A DNA stretch of 64,000 nt from Bin5 sp965204525 (lineage in GTDB: Bacteria > Chloroflexota > Anaerolineae > Caldilineales > Caldilineaceae). The stretch is from the NCBI GenBank assembly GCA_965204525.1, contig OZ241994.1, positions 2,108,001 to 2,172,000 of the forward strand, given 5' to 3'. The position numbers and the translations under genes are program-made. Under the pieces are notes generated by a model, which ran no database searches, had not been told where the DNA came from, and worked only from the letters and a program-made list of their open reading frames with translations. Below are positions 35,901-44,289 of the stretch, piece after piece (position 1 is the first letter of the stretch; each line of letters begins with the position of its first letter).

Positions 35901-36653
35901 ATGACGCGTGGTGAAATCCTCGCCCAACTTGACGACCCAGACGAGCGTGGCGCGGCCACTTTCCGTCAGCAGGCCCAATATAAACTAGATGATCTCAAGC
36001 AAGACTATATTCAGACTTACTTGGAGATGCACACGAAAGCGCGTCTTAGCGTCAACGAGGACAGGCGCAAACGCGATCTTATGAATGACGAGCGTCTCAA
36101 GGCACTGCAGAAGCTTTCCACTGTCGAATTGATGCCTCGCCAGCACCTGATCAACTTTCAGGACCGTTTGGCCAAGTTGAAAAGTTGCTTCGCACTGACA
36201 GAACAAAGAATCGACGTCTCTCCCGTCTGTCCTGACTGCAACTACAAGCCCAACGCAGAGGCGTTCATCGCCGCAGGGACGGAGTTGGATGGATTGGACA
36301 ACGAACTTGACGAGTTGGTGGCTGCCTGGACGCAGACCTTGCTGACCAACCTGGAGGACCCGAGCGCCAAAGAAAACCTGGAGCTACTCAGACCCGAAGC
36401 CAAGAAGCTCGTGAACCGCTTCATCCATGAACAGACCCTGCCCGACGATCTTGATCAGGACTTTATCAATGCCCTGAGAGAAGCGTTATCCGGGCTTCAA
36501 AAGGTTCTTGTCAGGACCGCTGATTTGCGCGCTGCGCTACTGGCTGGGGGGGCGCCGGCAACACCAGAGGAAATGAAGAAACGGTTTGAGCGGTATTTGG
36601 ACACGCTCACCAAGGGGAAGGAGCCAGGTAAGGTTAGGATTGTACTGGAGTGA
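32925..36653 (+). CDS. brxC: BREX large ATPase BrxC/PglY (DUF6079-like)
   Basis: A 1242-residue P-loop protein. Walker A GNYGTGKSHLL (67-77) follows an N-terminal segment RYGDLLQFQPIESVIQL that is typical of the DUF6079/PglY group. Walker B is LMLVVDELLDYL (about 169-180). Further on there are long helical regions and a coiled stretch (about 870-960), and near the C-terminus a CPDC pair (about 1101-1106). BrxC/PglY is one of the two core parts of BREX (the other is PglZ); it is thought to act as an AAA+ motor in the complex that recognises and blocks phage DNA. It lies 34 bases after brxF and 4 bases before the next gene. Confidence 0.85.
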   Translation: MRYGDLLQFQPIESVIQLRDADKAAAARQLVETYVFSEEMAEKLVGLVIPQLQFEQPADNKGLLVVGNYGTGKSHLLAVISAVAENADLVTSLNSTDVADAASKISGQFKVVRTEIGATTMSLRDILVAELEENLEAIGVTFSFPDASQVINSKRSFEEMMAAFHEAFPDQGLMLVVDELLDYLRTRKDQELVLDLNFLREIGEVCKDLRFRFVAGVQEAIFDSPRFTFVADSVRRVKDRFEQILIVRRDVKFVVAERLLKKTGEQQAKIREYLTRFSKFYGNMNERMDEFVRLFPVHPEYVDAFEQVTAVEKREVLRTLSLAMKNRLSQSLPEDQPGLIAYDTYWTNLRENPSFRAIPDIRQVIDCSQVLESRIQQAFTRPAYKPMALRLIHALSVHRLTTGDIHANLGATAAELRDGLCLYQPGIDDLGGDPADDLLSQVETVLREIHRTVDGQFISSNPDNGQFFLDLAKTDDFDALIENRAESLDVSQLDRYYYEALKRVMECTDQTYVTGYRIWQHELEWLERKAARQGYLFFGAPNERSTAVPPRDFYLYFIQPFDRPHFKDEKNADELFLQLTKQDEEFLTALQHYAASLDLAATSSGHAKSTYESKSSKFLRDMVRWLQKHMTDAFQVTYQGRTKSLIEWIKGRSVRELSGIGSHGRINFRDLVNMTAGVCLGAHFQERAPEYPLFSVLITGANRDQAAQDALRAIAGQNRTKQATAVLDALELLDGERLDPSRSKYARHILELLENKGHGQVVNRSELIQDDKGVEYMDKDRQRLEPDWVAVLLASLVYSGDLILSVPGEKFDATGLRQLAGVSVAELTQFRHIERPKDWNLPALTALFELLRLPPGMAQLVVTQGKEEPIQQLQMTISELVEKLVLMQQKLQGGLIFWDQTLMSEREVQDLSTRLNETKVFLESLLAYTSLGKLKNFRHGTQEVLSHRSGLELLDSITSIQELVADLGPTASFLSTAAAVLNVEHEWVNKMKMTRGEILAQLDDPDERGAATFRQQAQYKLDDLKQDYIQTYLEMHTKARLSVNEDRRKRDLMNDERLKALQKLSTVELMPRQHLINFQDRLAKLKSCFALTEQRIDVSPVCPDCNYKPNAEAFIAAGTELDGLDNELDELVAAWTQTLLTNLEDPSAKENLELLRPEAKKLVNRFIHEQTLPDDLDQDFINALREALSGLQKVLVRTADLRAALLAGGAPATPEEMKKRFERYLDTLTKGKEPGKVRIVLE

Positions 36654-37953
36654 CGGTATGACGCAAGATGAACTGATGGAGCTACTTCACTCTCACGAGT
36701 GGCGTGACGTGGAGTTCAAGGAAGCGCAGCGTGATGTTCCACGTAACGCTTACGAGACGGTTTCTGCGTTTGCGAACACCGATGGTGGCCATCTCGTATT
36801 TGGTGTAAGGGAAAGTGGGCAGGATGTGGAGATCGTCGGTGTTCTCGACGTTGACAAAGTGCAGAGCGACTTTCTGACGACCTTGAGACAACCTGAAAAG
36901 ATAAGCGCTGATGTAAACGTTCAAGAAGAATTATGTCAGCACGAGGGTTCCGATCTGCTCATCTTCTACGTTCCGGAGGCCCATCGTTCGAAGAAACCCG
37001 TCTTTCTCAACGGAGACATTCGCCGTGCATTTGTTCGCAGCGGTGGCAGCGATGTTCGCTGCTCGGACAACGAGCGGGACCGGTTCCTCCTGGACGCGGC
37101 GGTAGAACGCTACGACGGCCAACCTGCCGAATTCGACCTGAGTACAGCATTCGACTCGGAAAGTGTTAAGTGGTTTAGAGCGGTTTACGAGGGGAAGTCG
37201 GAGAACCGCTCTTACGTGTCCCTGTCCGACGCGGATTTCCTCAACGAGATGGGCCTTCTGGTTGAAGGCACAGGTCAGAGGCATCCAACCCGTGCTGCGA
37301 TTCTGCTCTTCGGCACGAATGCAACCTTCCGACAGCTTCTCCCGCGGCCTGTTGTAGACTGTCAGCGGTTTGCGGCGCCCCGTGACAACGCTGACTCAGC
37401 AGAACGTTGGATCGACCGCGTAGTTTTGGACGAGAACCTCATTTGCGCCTGGCGTTCCCTTATCGACTGGTACCAAAGGTTGGCCGAGCGTCCCTTTCGC
37501 GTAGATCCGGTTTCTTTGCAGCGAGACGATGCGCCGCCAGACTATACTGCATTCCGCGAATCCATAGTCAACATTTTGATGCACCAGGACTACTCCGACC
37601 ATTCCCGCAGACCAGAAATTCGGCACTATCCGGACCAGACCGTTTTCTGGAACCCTGGCGATGCCTTCGCCGCGACTGCTGACCTTCTCGAACCTGGCGA
37701 AAAGGAGGTACGCAACCCTAGAATTGTCACTGCCTTCCGCCGGATCGGGCTTAGCGAAAACGCTGGATGGGGATTACGCGATGTCTTTCGTAACTGGCAG
37801 CGGTTGGGATATGTTCCGCCTGACATTAAGAACGACAAGAGTCGCAAGGCTTTTGGGCTTGTCCTGAACAGGGAAGATCTTCTTTCGGAACGTCAGATTC
37901 TCTTCCAGGCTAGCTTGGGGGTGCGTCTTACCGATGAACAGGCGCGTGTCTTC

Positions 37954-37993
37954 GCCCTTGCCTGCCGGGAAAAGCCCTTGCCTGCCGGGAAAA
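37954..37993 (+). repeat. 20-bp perfect tandem duplication causing the frameshift
   Basis: Unit GCCCTTGCCTGCCGGGAAAA occurs twice head to tail (37954-37973, 37974-37993), and the base after each copy is the same. Twenty bases is not a multiple of three. Confidence 0.97.
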
Positions 37994-38190
37994 GGAAGTT
38001 ACACTGTCTCAGATCAAGGCCGTAACCGATCTTGCAAGTCCGAAAGCTGTGCAACTTGCCAATGTCCTGGTCACAAATGTGCTTTTCAGAGTTGTCGAAG
38101 CGGGCAAGAAATACGCTCTGGCGAAGCATTTGGAGGACGGCTTCCTTCAAACCGATCAAGCTGCTGATCAACCGGAAGTGCGGGATGAAA

Positions 38191-38245
38191 ACTTGTCCAC
38201 TGCACAAGTTCATTCCGAACAATCCGACTTGTCCACTGCACAAGT
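38191..38245 (+). repeat. Two copies of a 19-bp repeat, 36 bases apart
   Basis: ACTTGTCCACTGCACAAGT is at 38191-38209 and again at 38227-38245, 36 bases (12 codons) apart, encoding two L-S-T-A-Q-V units. The outer bases ACTTGT/ACAAGT are inverted repeats. It lies in the linker before the winged-helix part of the broken AlbA_2 gene; relatives often carry short repeats (T-x-Q-V) in this linker. Confidence 0.85.
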
Positions 38246-38520
38246 CCCTCCTCTAACGGAGCTTTCCAAAACCCACTGGGAAATCATAGAGTTGTGTGAT
38301 GTACCCCGCCGTCTGAGCGAGATTTTATCGGCTCTTGGTGTATCCAACCGGGGATATTTCAAAGAACACCACCTTGATCCGCTGATTCAGTCTGGGATTG
38401 TAGCAATGACCAACCCAGAGAAACCCCGGGCGTCGAACCAGCAGTATGTCATTACAGATGCGGGGGCCCAACTGAAGGCGCGGCGCATACTGCGAGACAA
38501 GAATCGAAACGAGGACCAGA

Positions 38521-41319
38521 ATGACTGGAGTTGATGATAGAACTGTTTCATTTTTAGAATCTCTCCCTGTCGAGCAACAGGGCCCTGTGGAGTGTCTGGG
38601 CATTACCTTCGAGAACGACGAAATACGACGCGACTATTTCCTGGAGCGGTTACGCAAGAAGCTCAGAGACCCGGAGTTCCGGAAGATTGAGGGCTTCCCC
38701 ATCGGCGAGGACAAGGACATCCTGGCGCTGTCCGATCCGCCGTACTACACCGCATGCCCGAATCCGTTTATTAAGGATTTCGTCAAGCACTACGGCAAAC
38801 CCTATGATCCGGACAAGCCATATAACCAGGAACCGTTTGCCGCGGATGTGAGCGAGGGCAAGAACGATCCGATTTACAACGCCCATTCCTACCACACTAA
38901 GGTGCCGCACAAAGCGATTATGAGGTACCTCCTTCATTACACTGATCCAGGGGACGTGGTATTAGACGGATTTTGTGGATCGGGAATGACGGGCATCGCC
39001 GCCCAACTGTGCGACGATCCAAGCGCCGTTGAGGCATTGGGATACACAGTCAATCAAGAAGATGACATCTTCGATGCAACCGGACGTCATATCGGAAAAA
39101 GAGGGATTCGAAGAGCTATCCTGAACGATCTCTCCCCATCAGCTACTCTGATCGCCGCGGGGTATAACTTGACCAAGTTTCCAGTCTCATTTGCAAAGCA
39201 TGGTACAGAACTGTTGCGAGATTTCAACAGTGAATACGGATGGATGTATCAGACCACTGACCCAACTACTGGTGACGTTTGCGAAATTGATTACACAATA
39301 TGGTCGGAAGTTTTCGGTTGTCCGCAATGTTTTTGCGAGTTGGAATTCTGGACGCTCGCTTATGATTCCTCGACCGGCAAAATACTAGACGAGCTTATTT
39401 GTCCGCAATGCTCTGCGGAGATTTCTAAGCGTGACCTTAGCTACCGGACGACATTGTATTACGACAGAGTAGTGGGGTCTACTCGTGCGAGAAGAATTTT
39501 TAGACCGGTTGCGATTCACTACAAACACAAAGGATCCAGGAAGATAAAGCTACCTGACGAAAAGGACCTTCAAGTACTCGCTAAGACTGAACGCATGCTC
39601 GAAAGTGCCGACTATCCGATTGAACTGATTATGTTCTCTCCCGAAGGACAAGAGTGGGGAGATTTATACAGAGGGTACCATGAAGGCATAGGCCGGGTAC
39701 ATGACTTTTGTCTTTCTCGCCAACTCGCTGCCTACTCTGTTCTCTGGCACAGCGCAGCAAGTTTGCCATCGGAAGAAATGAAACGTCTTTGGAAGTTCAC
39801 ACTTCAAAGTGTCGCCATGAGCTTCACGCGGCGCAATCGATATCGCAAGAAAGCATATTCCCAGGTTAACACTTCCTTAAGCGGCACTCTGTACGTCGGT
39901 TCGACGTTGAGCGAACCGAGTGCAACGTATGCTCTCACAGGTAAGCTAAAGCGATTCAAAAAGGCTGTTCCGTCTTCTAGGAGCGGGACGATAATCACAA
40001 CACAGTCACTGGCTTCAATGAGGGTGCCGGATAACTCCGTCGATTACGCCTTTATCGACCCTCCCTTTGGCGACAATCTGCCCTATGCCGAACTAAACTT
40101 TTTCTGGGAGGCATGGCTCCGTGTCTTTACAAGCATCGAACAGGAGACTGTCGTCAGCAAAAAGTGGAAAAAGGATTTGCGCGCGTACACGTCTATGATG
40201 ACGAACTGTCTCAAAGAGGTCTGCCGGATTCTCAAACCTGGTCGATGGGTCACAGTCGAATTTCATAATTCCAAGAATTCCGTTTGGACAGCCATCCAAG
40301 AGGCTCTGGGCCAAGCAGGGTTTATCATTGCCGATATCCGAGTCCTTGATAAAGGAATGCTGACCATAAAGCAACTCAACGCCAACGCGGTCAATAAGGA
40401 CCTGATTATCTCTGCCTATAAGCCAAACGAGGGATTGGAAGAGAGGTTCAGCCTCGTGGCAGGCCAGGAGGATGGCGTCTGGGATTTTGTGCGCGCCCAT
40501 TTGAAACAGCTCCCCGTGATCGAAATTGCTGACGGAATGGTGGCAGTAATGGCTGAGCGCAAGGCCCATCTGCTCTTTGACCGAATGGTTGCTTTTCATG
40601 TTCAACGAGGTTCCACTGTACCTCTGTCTGCTGGGGAGTTTTATTCAGGTTTGGACCGACGTTTCTCTATGCGTGACGGCATGTACTTCCTGCCCGACCA
40701 AGCAGTGGAATACGACAAAAAACGTTTGACGGTGAAAGAAATTGTCCCCCTCCAATTGTTCGTTTCCGACGAAGCTTCTGCCATCCAGTGGCTAAAGGAT
40801 CATATCGCCAAGAAGCCGCAGACTTTCCAGGAAGTCCACCCGCTTTTCCTGAAGGCGATACTGGGGTGGCAGAAGCACGAAAAGTCCTTGGAGCTCTTCG
40901 ATCTTCTTGAGCAGAATTTCCTTCGGTATGACGGTAATGGCGAAGTGCCCAGTCAGATTCATAGTTACCTCTCTTCAAACTTTAGGGAGTTGCGCAATCT
41001 TAGCAAGAGCGATCCGGCACTTAAGGCAAAAGGTAAGGACCGCTGGTACATGCCTAACCCGAACAAAGCAGGCGACTTGGAAAAGCTACGTGAGCGGGAC
41101 TTGCTGCAAGATTTTAAAGAATACCAAGAATCGAGACAGAGGCGGTTGAGAGAATTTCGCCTGGAAGCCGTTCGTGCCGGATTCAAGAAGGCATGGCAGG
41201 AACGCGATTACAATACTATCATTGCTGTGGCTCAAAAGATTCCTGAAACGATCCTTCACGAAGACCCCAAGCTTCTCATGTGGTACGACCAGGCGACAAC
41301 CAGAACGGGGGGCAGTTGA
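38521..41319 (+). CDS. pglXI: BREX-3 DNA methyltransferase PglXI
   Basis: A 932-residue N6/N4-type DNA methyltransferase. An early DPPYY (about residues 70-74) is followed by the SAM-binding motif VVLDGFCGSGMTGIAA (about 143-158), the beta-class order. A zinc-ribbon-like insert with two CPQC pairs (about 267-270 and 294-297) comes next, then a second catalytic-type motif DPPFGDN (513-519) with YAELNFFWEAWLR. The C-terminal 250 residues are probably the target-recognition and complex-binding part. In BREX, PglX methylates host DNA so that self is spared. The start overlaps the AlbA_2 gene end. It precedes the ATPase gene with a TGATG overlap. Confidence 0.82.
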   Translation: MTGVDDRTVSFLESLPVEQQGPVECLGITFENDEIRRDYFLERLRKKLRDPEFRKIEGFPIGEDKDILALSDPPYYTACPNPFIKDFVKHYGKPYDPDKPYNQEPFAADVSEGKNDPIYNAHSYHTKVPHKAIMRYLLHYTDPGDVVLDGFCGSGMTGIAAQLCDDPSAVEALGYTVNQEDDIFDATGRHIGKRGIRRAILNDLSPSATLIAAGYNLTKFPVSFAKHGTELLRDFNSEYGWMYQTTDPTTGDVCEIDYTIWSEVFGCPQCFCELEFWTLAYDSSTGKILDELICPQCSAEISKRDLSYRTTLYYDRVVGSTRARRIFRPVAIHYKHKGSRKIKLPDEKDLQVLAKTERMLESADYPIELIMFSPEGQEWGDLYRGYHEGIGRVHDFCLSRQLAAYSVLWHSAASLPSEEMKRLWKFTLQSVAMSFTRRNRYRKKAYSQVNTSLSGTLYVGSTLSEPSATYALTGKLKRFKKAVPSSRSGTIITTQSLASMRVPDNSVDYAFIDPPFGDNLPYAELNFFWEAWLRVFTSIEQETVVSKKWKKDLRAYTSMMTNCLKEVCRILKPGRWVTVEFHNSKNSVWTAIQEALGQAGFIIADIRVLDKGMLTIKQLNANAVNKDLIISAYKPNEGLEERFSLVAGQEDGVWDFVRAHLKQLPVIEIADGMVAVMAERKAHLLFDRMVAFHVQRGSTVPLSAGEFYSGLDRRFSMRDGMYFLPDQAVEYDKKRLTVKEIVPLQLFVSDEASAIQWLKDHIAKKPQTFQEVHPLFLKAILGWQKHEKSLELFDLLEQNFLRYDGNGEVPSQIHSYLSSNFRELRNLSKSDPALKAKGKDRWYMPNPNKAGDLEKLRERDLLQDFKEYQESRQRRLREFRLEAVRAGFKKAWQERDYNTIIAVAQKIPETILHEDPKLLMWYDQATTRTGGS

Positions 41320-43223
41320 TGATTACGAAATGGAAGGCCTTTAATTTCAAGTCGATACGCAAAGAAACCGAATTGGACTTTGCTCCACTAACGATCTTCG
41401 CGGGTGCCAACAGCAGCGGCAAGAGCACTTTTCTACAACCCATTCTGCTCGTGGCACAGACGTTGGCACATAAGGTCACATCACGCTCTGTTGTTCTGAA
41501 CGGTGCGTTCGCGCGTCTGGGCCAATTTGATGATTTGCGTAGCGTGGATAGTGATGCAAGTCAAATTGTCATCGGTTGGACTGTTGAGCCGCTGCCACAC
41601 TTCCCAGGTAGGCGTACACCTGGTGTTCGCGGGATCCCCGGTTATTACGGCCACAGCCGGCCTGCACTTTCGTCTGTATCCTGCCAAATCGCCTTTGACA
41701 CAGAGGACTCAGGCGAGCAAAAAGAGATCACACAAATTCATCCACGTCTGCATTCATCGCATTTGTCAACGTTGACCAGCGACCCTGAAGAAGGCGATCA
41801 TCGTTCTCTTATAACAATTCGCCGGGCGACCGCTGCAAGTTATGGCACGAAGCAGAAATGGATTGACTCATCTGACAGTGACGAATTCTGGTCTCGACCC
41901 ACTCTGCAGTACGATGTTGAGCTTGACGAAAACTCGCTGGACGATATCCGTGAAGAGTTTGTGTCAGCGGAGCCGGCGGGATGCTTACTCAGACATTTCC
42001 TCCCTGAGCGCCTTTCGCTTGGCGTGGACAGAGTTGCGGAAGATGCGCAAACAATTTTGAATGCCATTACTGGGGAGAGTCCGCGTGGGTTTTATCCTAG
42101 TCGCTATTACAGAGATGGTGAGATTGCCGTTCCTCCTATTATTATAGACTCCATTCTCAAACTGGCTGGTGGTGTAAGTGATGAGGCTCAGGAAATGTTA
42201 TCGGAGCGATTATTACCCGCTCCTAACTCTCTGGAATCCGATTTACTTTCACTGGAGCAACTCACTGAAGCTCTGGTCACAATGTCACCTCGTTTCCGTC
42301 GAGAAATTCGGCAACGGTTGGCAGAGGACAAGGTGCTTAAACACCTAGTAAACAATACCATCCGTGAGGAACGCAAGGAAGAGCCAGCAGTTATGCTGGT
42401 TTCTCCTCCTCCGGCCATTACAGAAGCATCTTGGTATTTGGAAAATTTTTTTTCAACATCGGTTCGATATCTTGGGCCTCTTCGTGATGAACCTAAATCG
42501 CTCTATCCATTGTCGCCGACTACCGACCCGTCTGACGTTGGTCTTAAAGGGGAACATACCGCCGCTGTTTTGGAGTTGCACAAGAATCGGACTGTCGAAT
42601 ATATTCCAACATCTGCATTTTCCGATGCAGAGATCAAGTCTCAATCAGTAAGGCGCTCGCTGGCAGTTGCCGTCGCTGATTGGCTTCAATATCTTGGCGT
42701 TGCTGAGGGCGTTAGAAGTGAGGACAAAGGGAAGTCTGGCCATGAGTTGACCGTCCAGATTACCGGAATCAATCGGTCACATGACTTGACGCATGTTGGC
42801 GTTGGCGTAAGTCAGGTTCTGCCTATTCTCGTTGCCAGCCTCCTTTCAGACCCTGATACAACGTTAATATTCGAGCAGCCCGAACTACACCTGCATCCTA
42901 AAGTGCAAACCCTTCTTGCCGACTTCTTCCTCTCGATCACGCAACTCGGTAAGCAATGTATACTCGAAACACATAGTGAGTATCTCATTAACCGCATCAG
43001 GTTCCGGATTGCTGCGGCAGCTAAGAAGAACCCATGGGTCGAAGTGGTGAGAATGTACTTTGTTGAGCGGGCATCAGAGGTGTCTACATTCCGAGAGGTC
43101 AAGATCAACGAATACGGTGCAGTCATGGACTGGCCAGAAGGATTCTTTGACCAGAGTCAAGAAGAGTCGGAAAAGATTCTCATAGCAGCCGCAAAGAAGC
43201 GCAGGGCCCAACGAGAGAGTTAG
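41319..43223 (+). CDS. OLD-like AAA ATPase with DUF3696 C-terminus
   Basis: A 634-residue ABC/SMC-type ATPase starting at the ATG that overlaps the pglX stop. Walker A is GANSSGKST (29-37); Walker B is TLIFEQPELHLHP (about 515-527); the switch is ETHSEYLINRIR. The C-terminal NEYGAVMDWPEGFFDQ matches DUF3696. Many anti-phage systems pair an ATPase of this kind with a small effector. It is not a standard BREX-3 gene: the position between pglX and pglZ is where brxHII usually sits. The gap to the next gene is 2 bases, so the two form a unit. Confidence 0.85.
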   Translation: MITKWKAFNFKSIRKETELDFAPLTIFAGANSSGKSTFLQPILLVAQTLAHKVTSRSVVLNGAFARLGQFDDLRSVDSDASQIVIGWTVEPLPHFPGRRTPGVRGIPGYYGHSRPALSSVSCQIAFDTEDSGEQKEITQIHPRLHSSHLSTLTSDPEEGDHRSLITIRRATAASYGTKQKWIDSSDSDEFWSRPTLQYDVELDENSLDDIREEFVSAEPAGCLLRHFLPERLSLGVDRVAEDAQTILNAITGESPRGFYPSRYYRDGEIAVPPIIIDSILKLAGGVSDEAQEMLSERLLPAPNSLESDLLSLEQLTEALVTMSPRFRREIRQRLAEDKVLKHLVNNTIREERKEEPAVMLVSPPPAITEASWYLENFFSTSVRYLGPLRDEPKSLYPLSPTTDPSDVGLKGEHTAAVLELHKNRTVEYIPTSAFSDAEIKSQSVRRSLAVAVADWLQYLGVAEGVRSEDKGKSGHELTVQITGINRSHDLTHVGVGVSQVLPILVASLLSDPDTTLIFEQPELHLHPKVQTLLADFFLSITQLGKQCILETHSEYLINRIRFRIAAAAKKNPWVEVVRMYFVERASEVSTFREVKINEYGAVMDWPEGFFDQSQEESEKILIAAAKKRRAQRES

Positions 43224-43225
43224 AC

Positions 43226-44272
43226 ATGACGAGCGTGACGATAGATGCTGGCGCTCTAGCAGCGCCAGCAATAGATAGCTCAGCTGATACAGTGTACAAA
43301 TACGTTGATACGCTTTTGGATTGGCGGCAACTACTTGAACAACGATGGGTGGCTATTCATATGAGTAGGTGGGCATCCGATTCGCTCTTTTACGACGGAA
43401 TGTATCCGCTGCGCGATAAATTGAAAATTCTCTTTAGAGAGAACGGAATCGTACATGTAGACGCCAATACGGTCGCCATATTGGTAGACACGCTGCTCCG
43501 AGTCACGCCGTCCTTTGAGACATATTTTAAAGTTAAAGATGTCTTGATAGAGGAACTGTCTGTTGAGCCTGACATCTTACGACTATCAGAAGGCGATAAA
43601 CTTCAGGCGGACCTTGAACGTTGTTTGACTCTAATCGCTATTCTTCGCCAGTACTGCGGGGACCCCCTCCGAAATCATTTCTTGATTCTTCGCTATGCAC
43701 CTGATTCGGTTGTTACTGTGCAGGCCAAAATTCACATGATAGAACAAGACCGTGACGATCTTGGTGCATTACCCATCTATCCTGAAATGTTCAGAGGAGA
43801 GGTTCTAATTTGTGATAACTTCAGAGGCCTCATTCAATGTTTGGACGCGTCATCCGTTCTTCTCAATTCAACAGACAGTGTGGGGCTGGAGACGGCAATC
43901 CGCATCGCCCTGTATAGATCGCGACTCGGGCGAGGTGAGGACCCTGATTGGGATGATTTTGGGGATCTGCGAATTGGCCACCAATTCTTTCGGACCGTAG
44001 AAGAAACACGCGGTGCTTCAAGCGCACTGCCGGGAAAAATTCTTCGTGCTATCGTTGAAACGGTAGACAGAGAAAACATGGCAGCGGTGCATGCTATAAG
44101 GACTGGTCCTCACGGCAACGATCCCCAACGAATGCGGGGGAAAGACGGTGCCGGTGCCATGAGGCGGGATATTGACCAAGTTTATCATCTTCACTATTGG
44201 TCATGCAGCAATGGCATTGTTGAACTAGCATCAGTCAATTACCCGCACGATAATTACTGGATCCCGGAATAA
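43226..44272 (+). CDS. Unrecognised partner of the DUF3696 ATPase
   Basis: A 348-residue soluble protein that I do not recognise. The N-terminal half is mostly helical; a middle block NHFLILRYAPDSVVTVQAKIH (about 150-170) looks like strands; the C-terminus has an unusual cluster of conserved-looking polar residues: H-x-I-R-T-G-P-H-G-N-D (about 289-299), R-R-D-I-D (about 313-317) and H-L-H-Y-W (about 320-324), then HDNYWIPE at the end. Such a His/Asp/Arg cluster would fit a catalytic site, but no known nuclease motif is plain. It starts 2 bases after the ATPase gene and is most likely its effector or adaptor. Confidence 0.75.
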   Translation: MTSVTIDAGALAAPAIDSSADTVYKYVDTLLDWRQLLEQRWVAIHMSRWASDSLFYDGMYPLRDKLKILFRENGIVHVDANTVAILVDTLLRVTPSFETYFKVKDVLIEELSVEPDILRLSEGDKLQADLERCLTLIAILRQYCGDPLRNHFLILRYAPDSVVTVQAKIHMIEQDRDDLGALPIYPEMFRGEVLICDNFRGLIQCLDASSVLLNSTDSVGLETAIRIALYRSRLGRGEDPDWDDFGDLRIGHQFFRTVEETRGASSALPGKILRAIVETVDRENMAAVHAIRTGPHGNDPQRMRGKDGAGAMRRDIDQVYHLHYWSCSNGIVELASVNYPHDNYWIPE

Positions 44273-44289
44273 AATCAGGGGGCGGGCCC

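Larger units (their letters stand above)
36658..38534 (+). pseudogene. AlbA_2 / HATPase_c_4 protein, frame broken by a 20-bp tandem duplication
   Basis: The N-terminal 455 codons (36658-38025) hold an AlbA_2 (Schlafen-type) domain: WRDVEFKEAQ and VSAFANTDGGHLVFGV (residues about 14-55). An ATPase-like domain follows (RESIVNILMHQDYSDH, about 300-315; RIVTAFRRIGLSENAGWGLRDVF, about 357-380). The rest of the family's C-terminus (LSQIKAVTDLASPKAVQLANVL ... winged-helix SEILSALGVSNRGYFKEHHL ... QQYVITDAGAQLKARR) is present but in another frame, ending at 38534. The break is a tandem duplication of a 20-bp unit, 37954-37973 and 37974-37993. Removing one copy restores one frame of 618 codons. So the gene is off in this sequence, by a lesion that can reverse. 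The end overlaps the pglX start by 14 bases. Role: regulator or effector of the BREX operon (inference). Confidence 0.85.
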
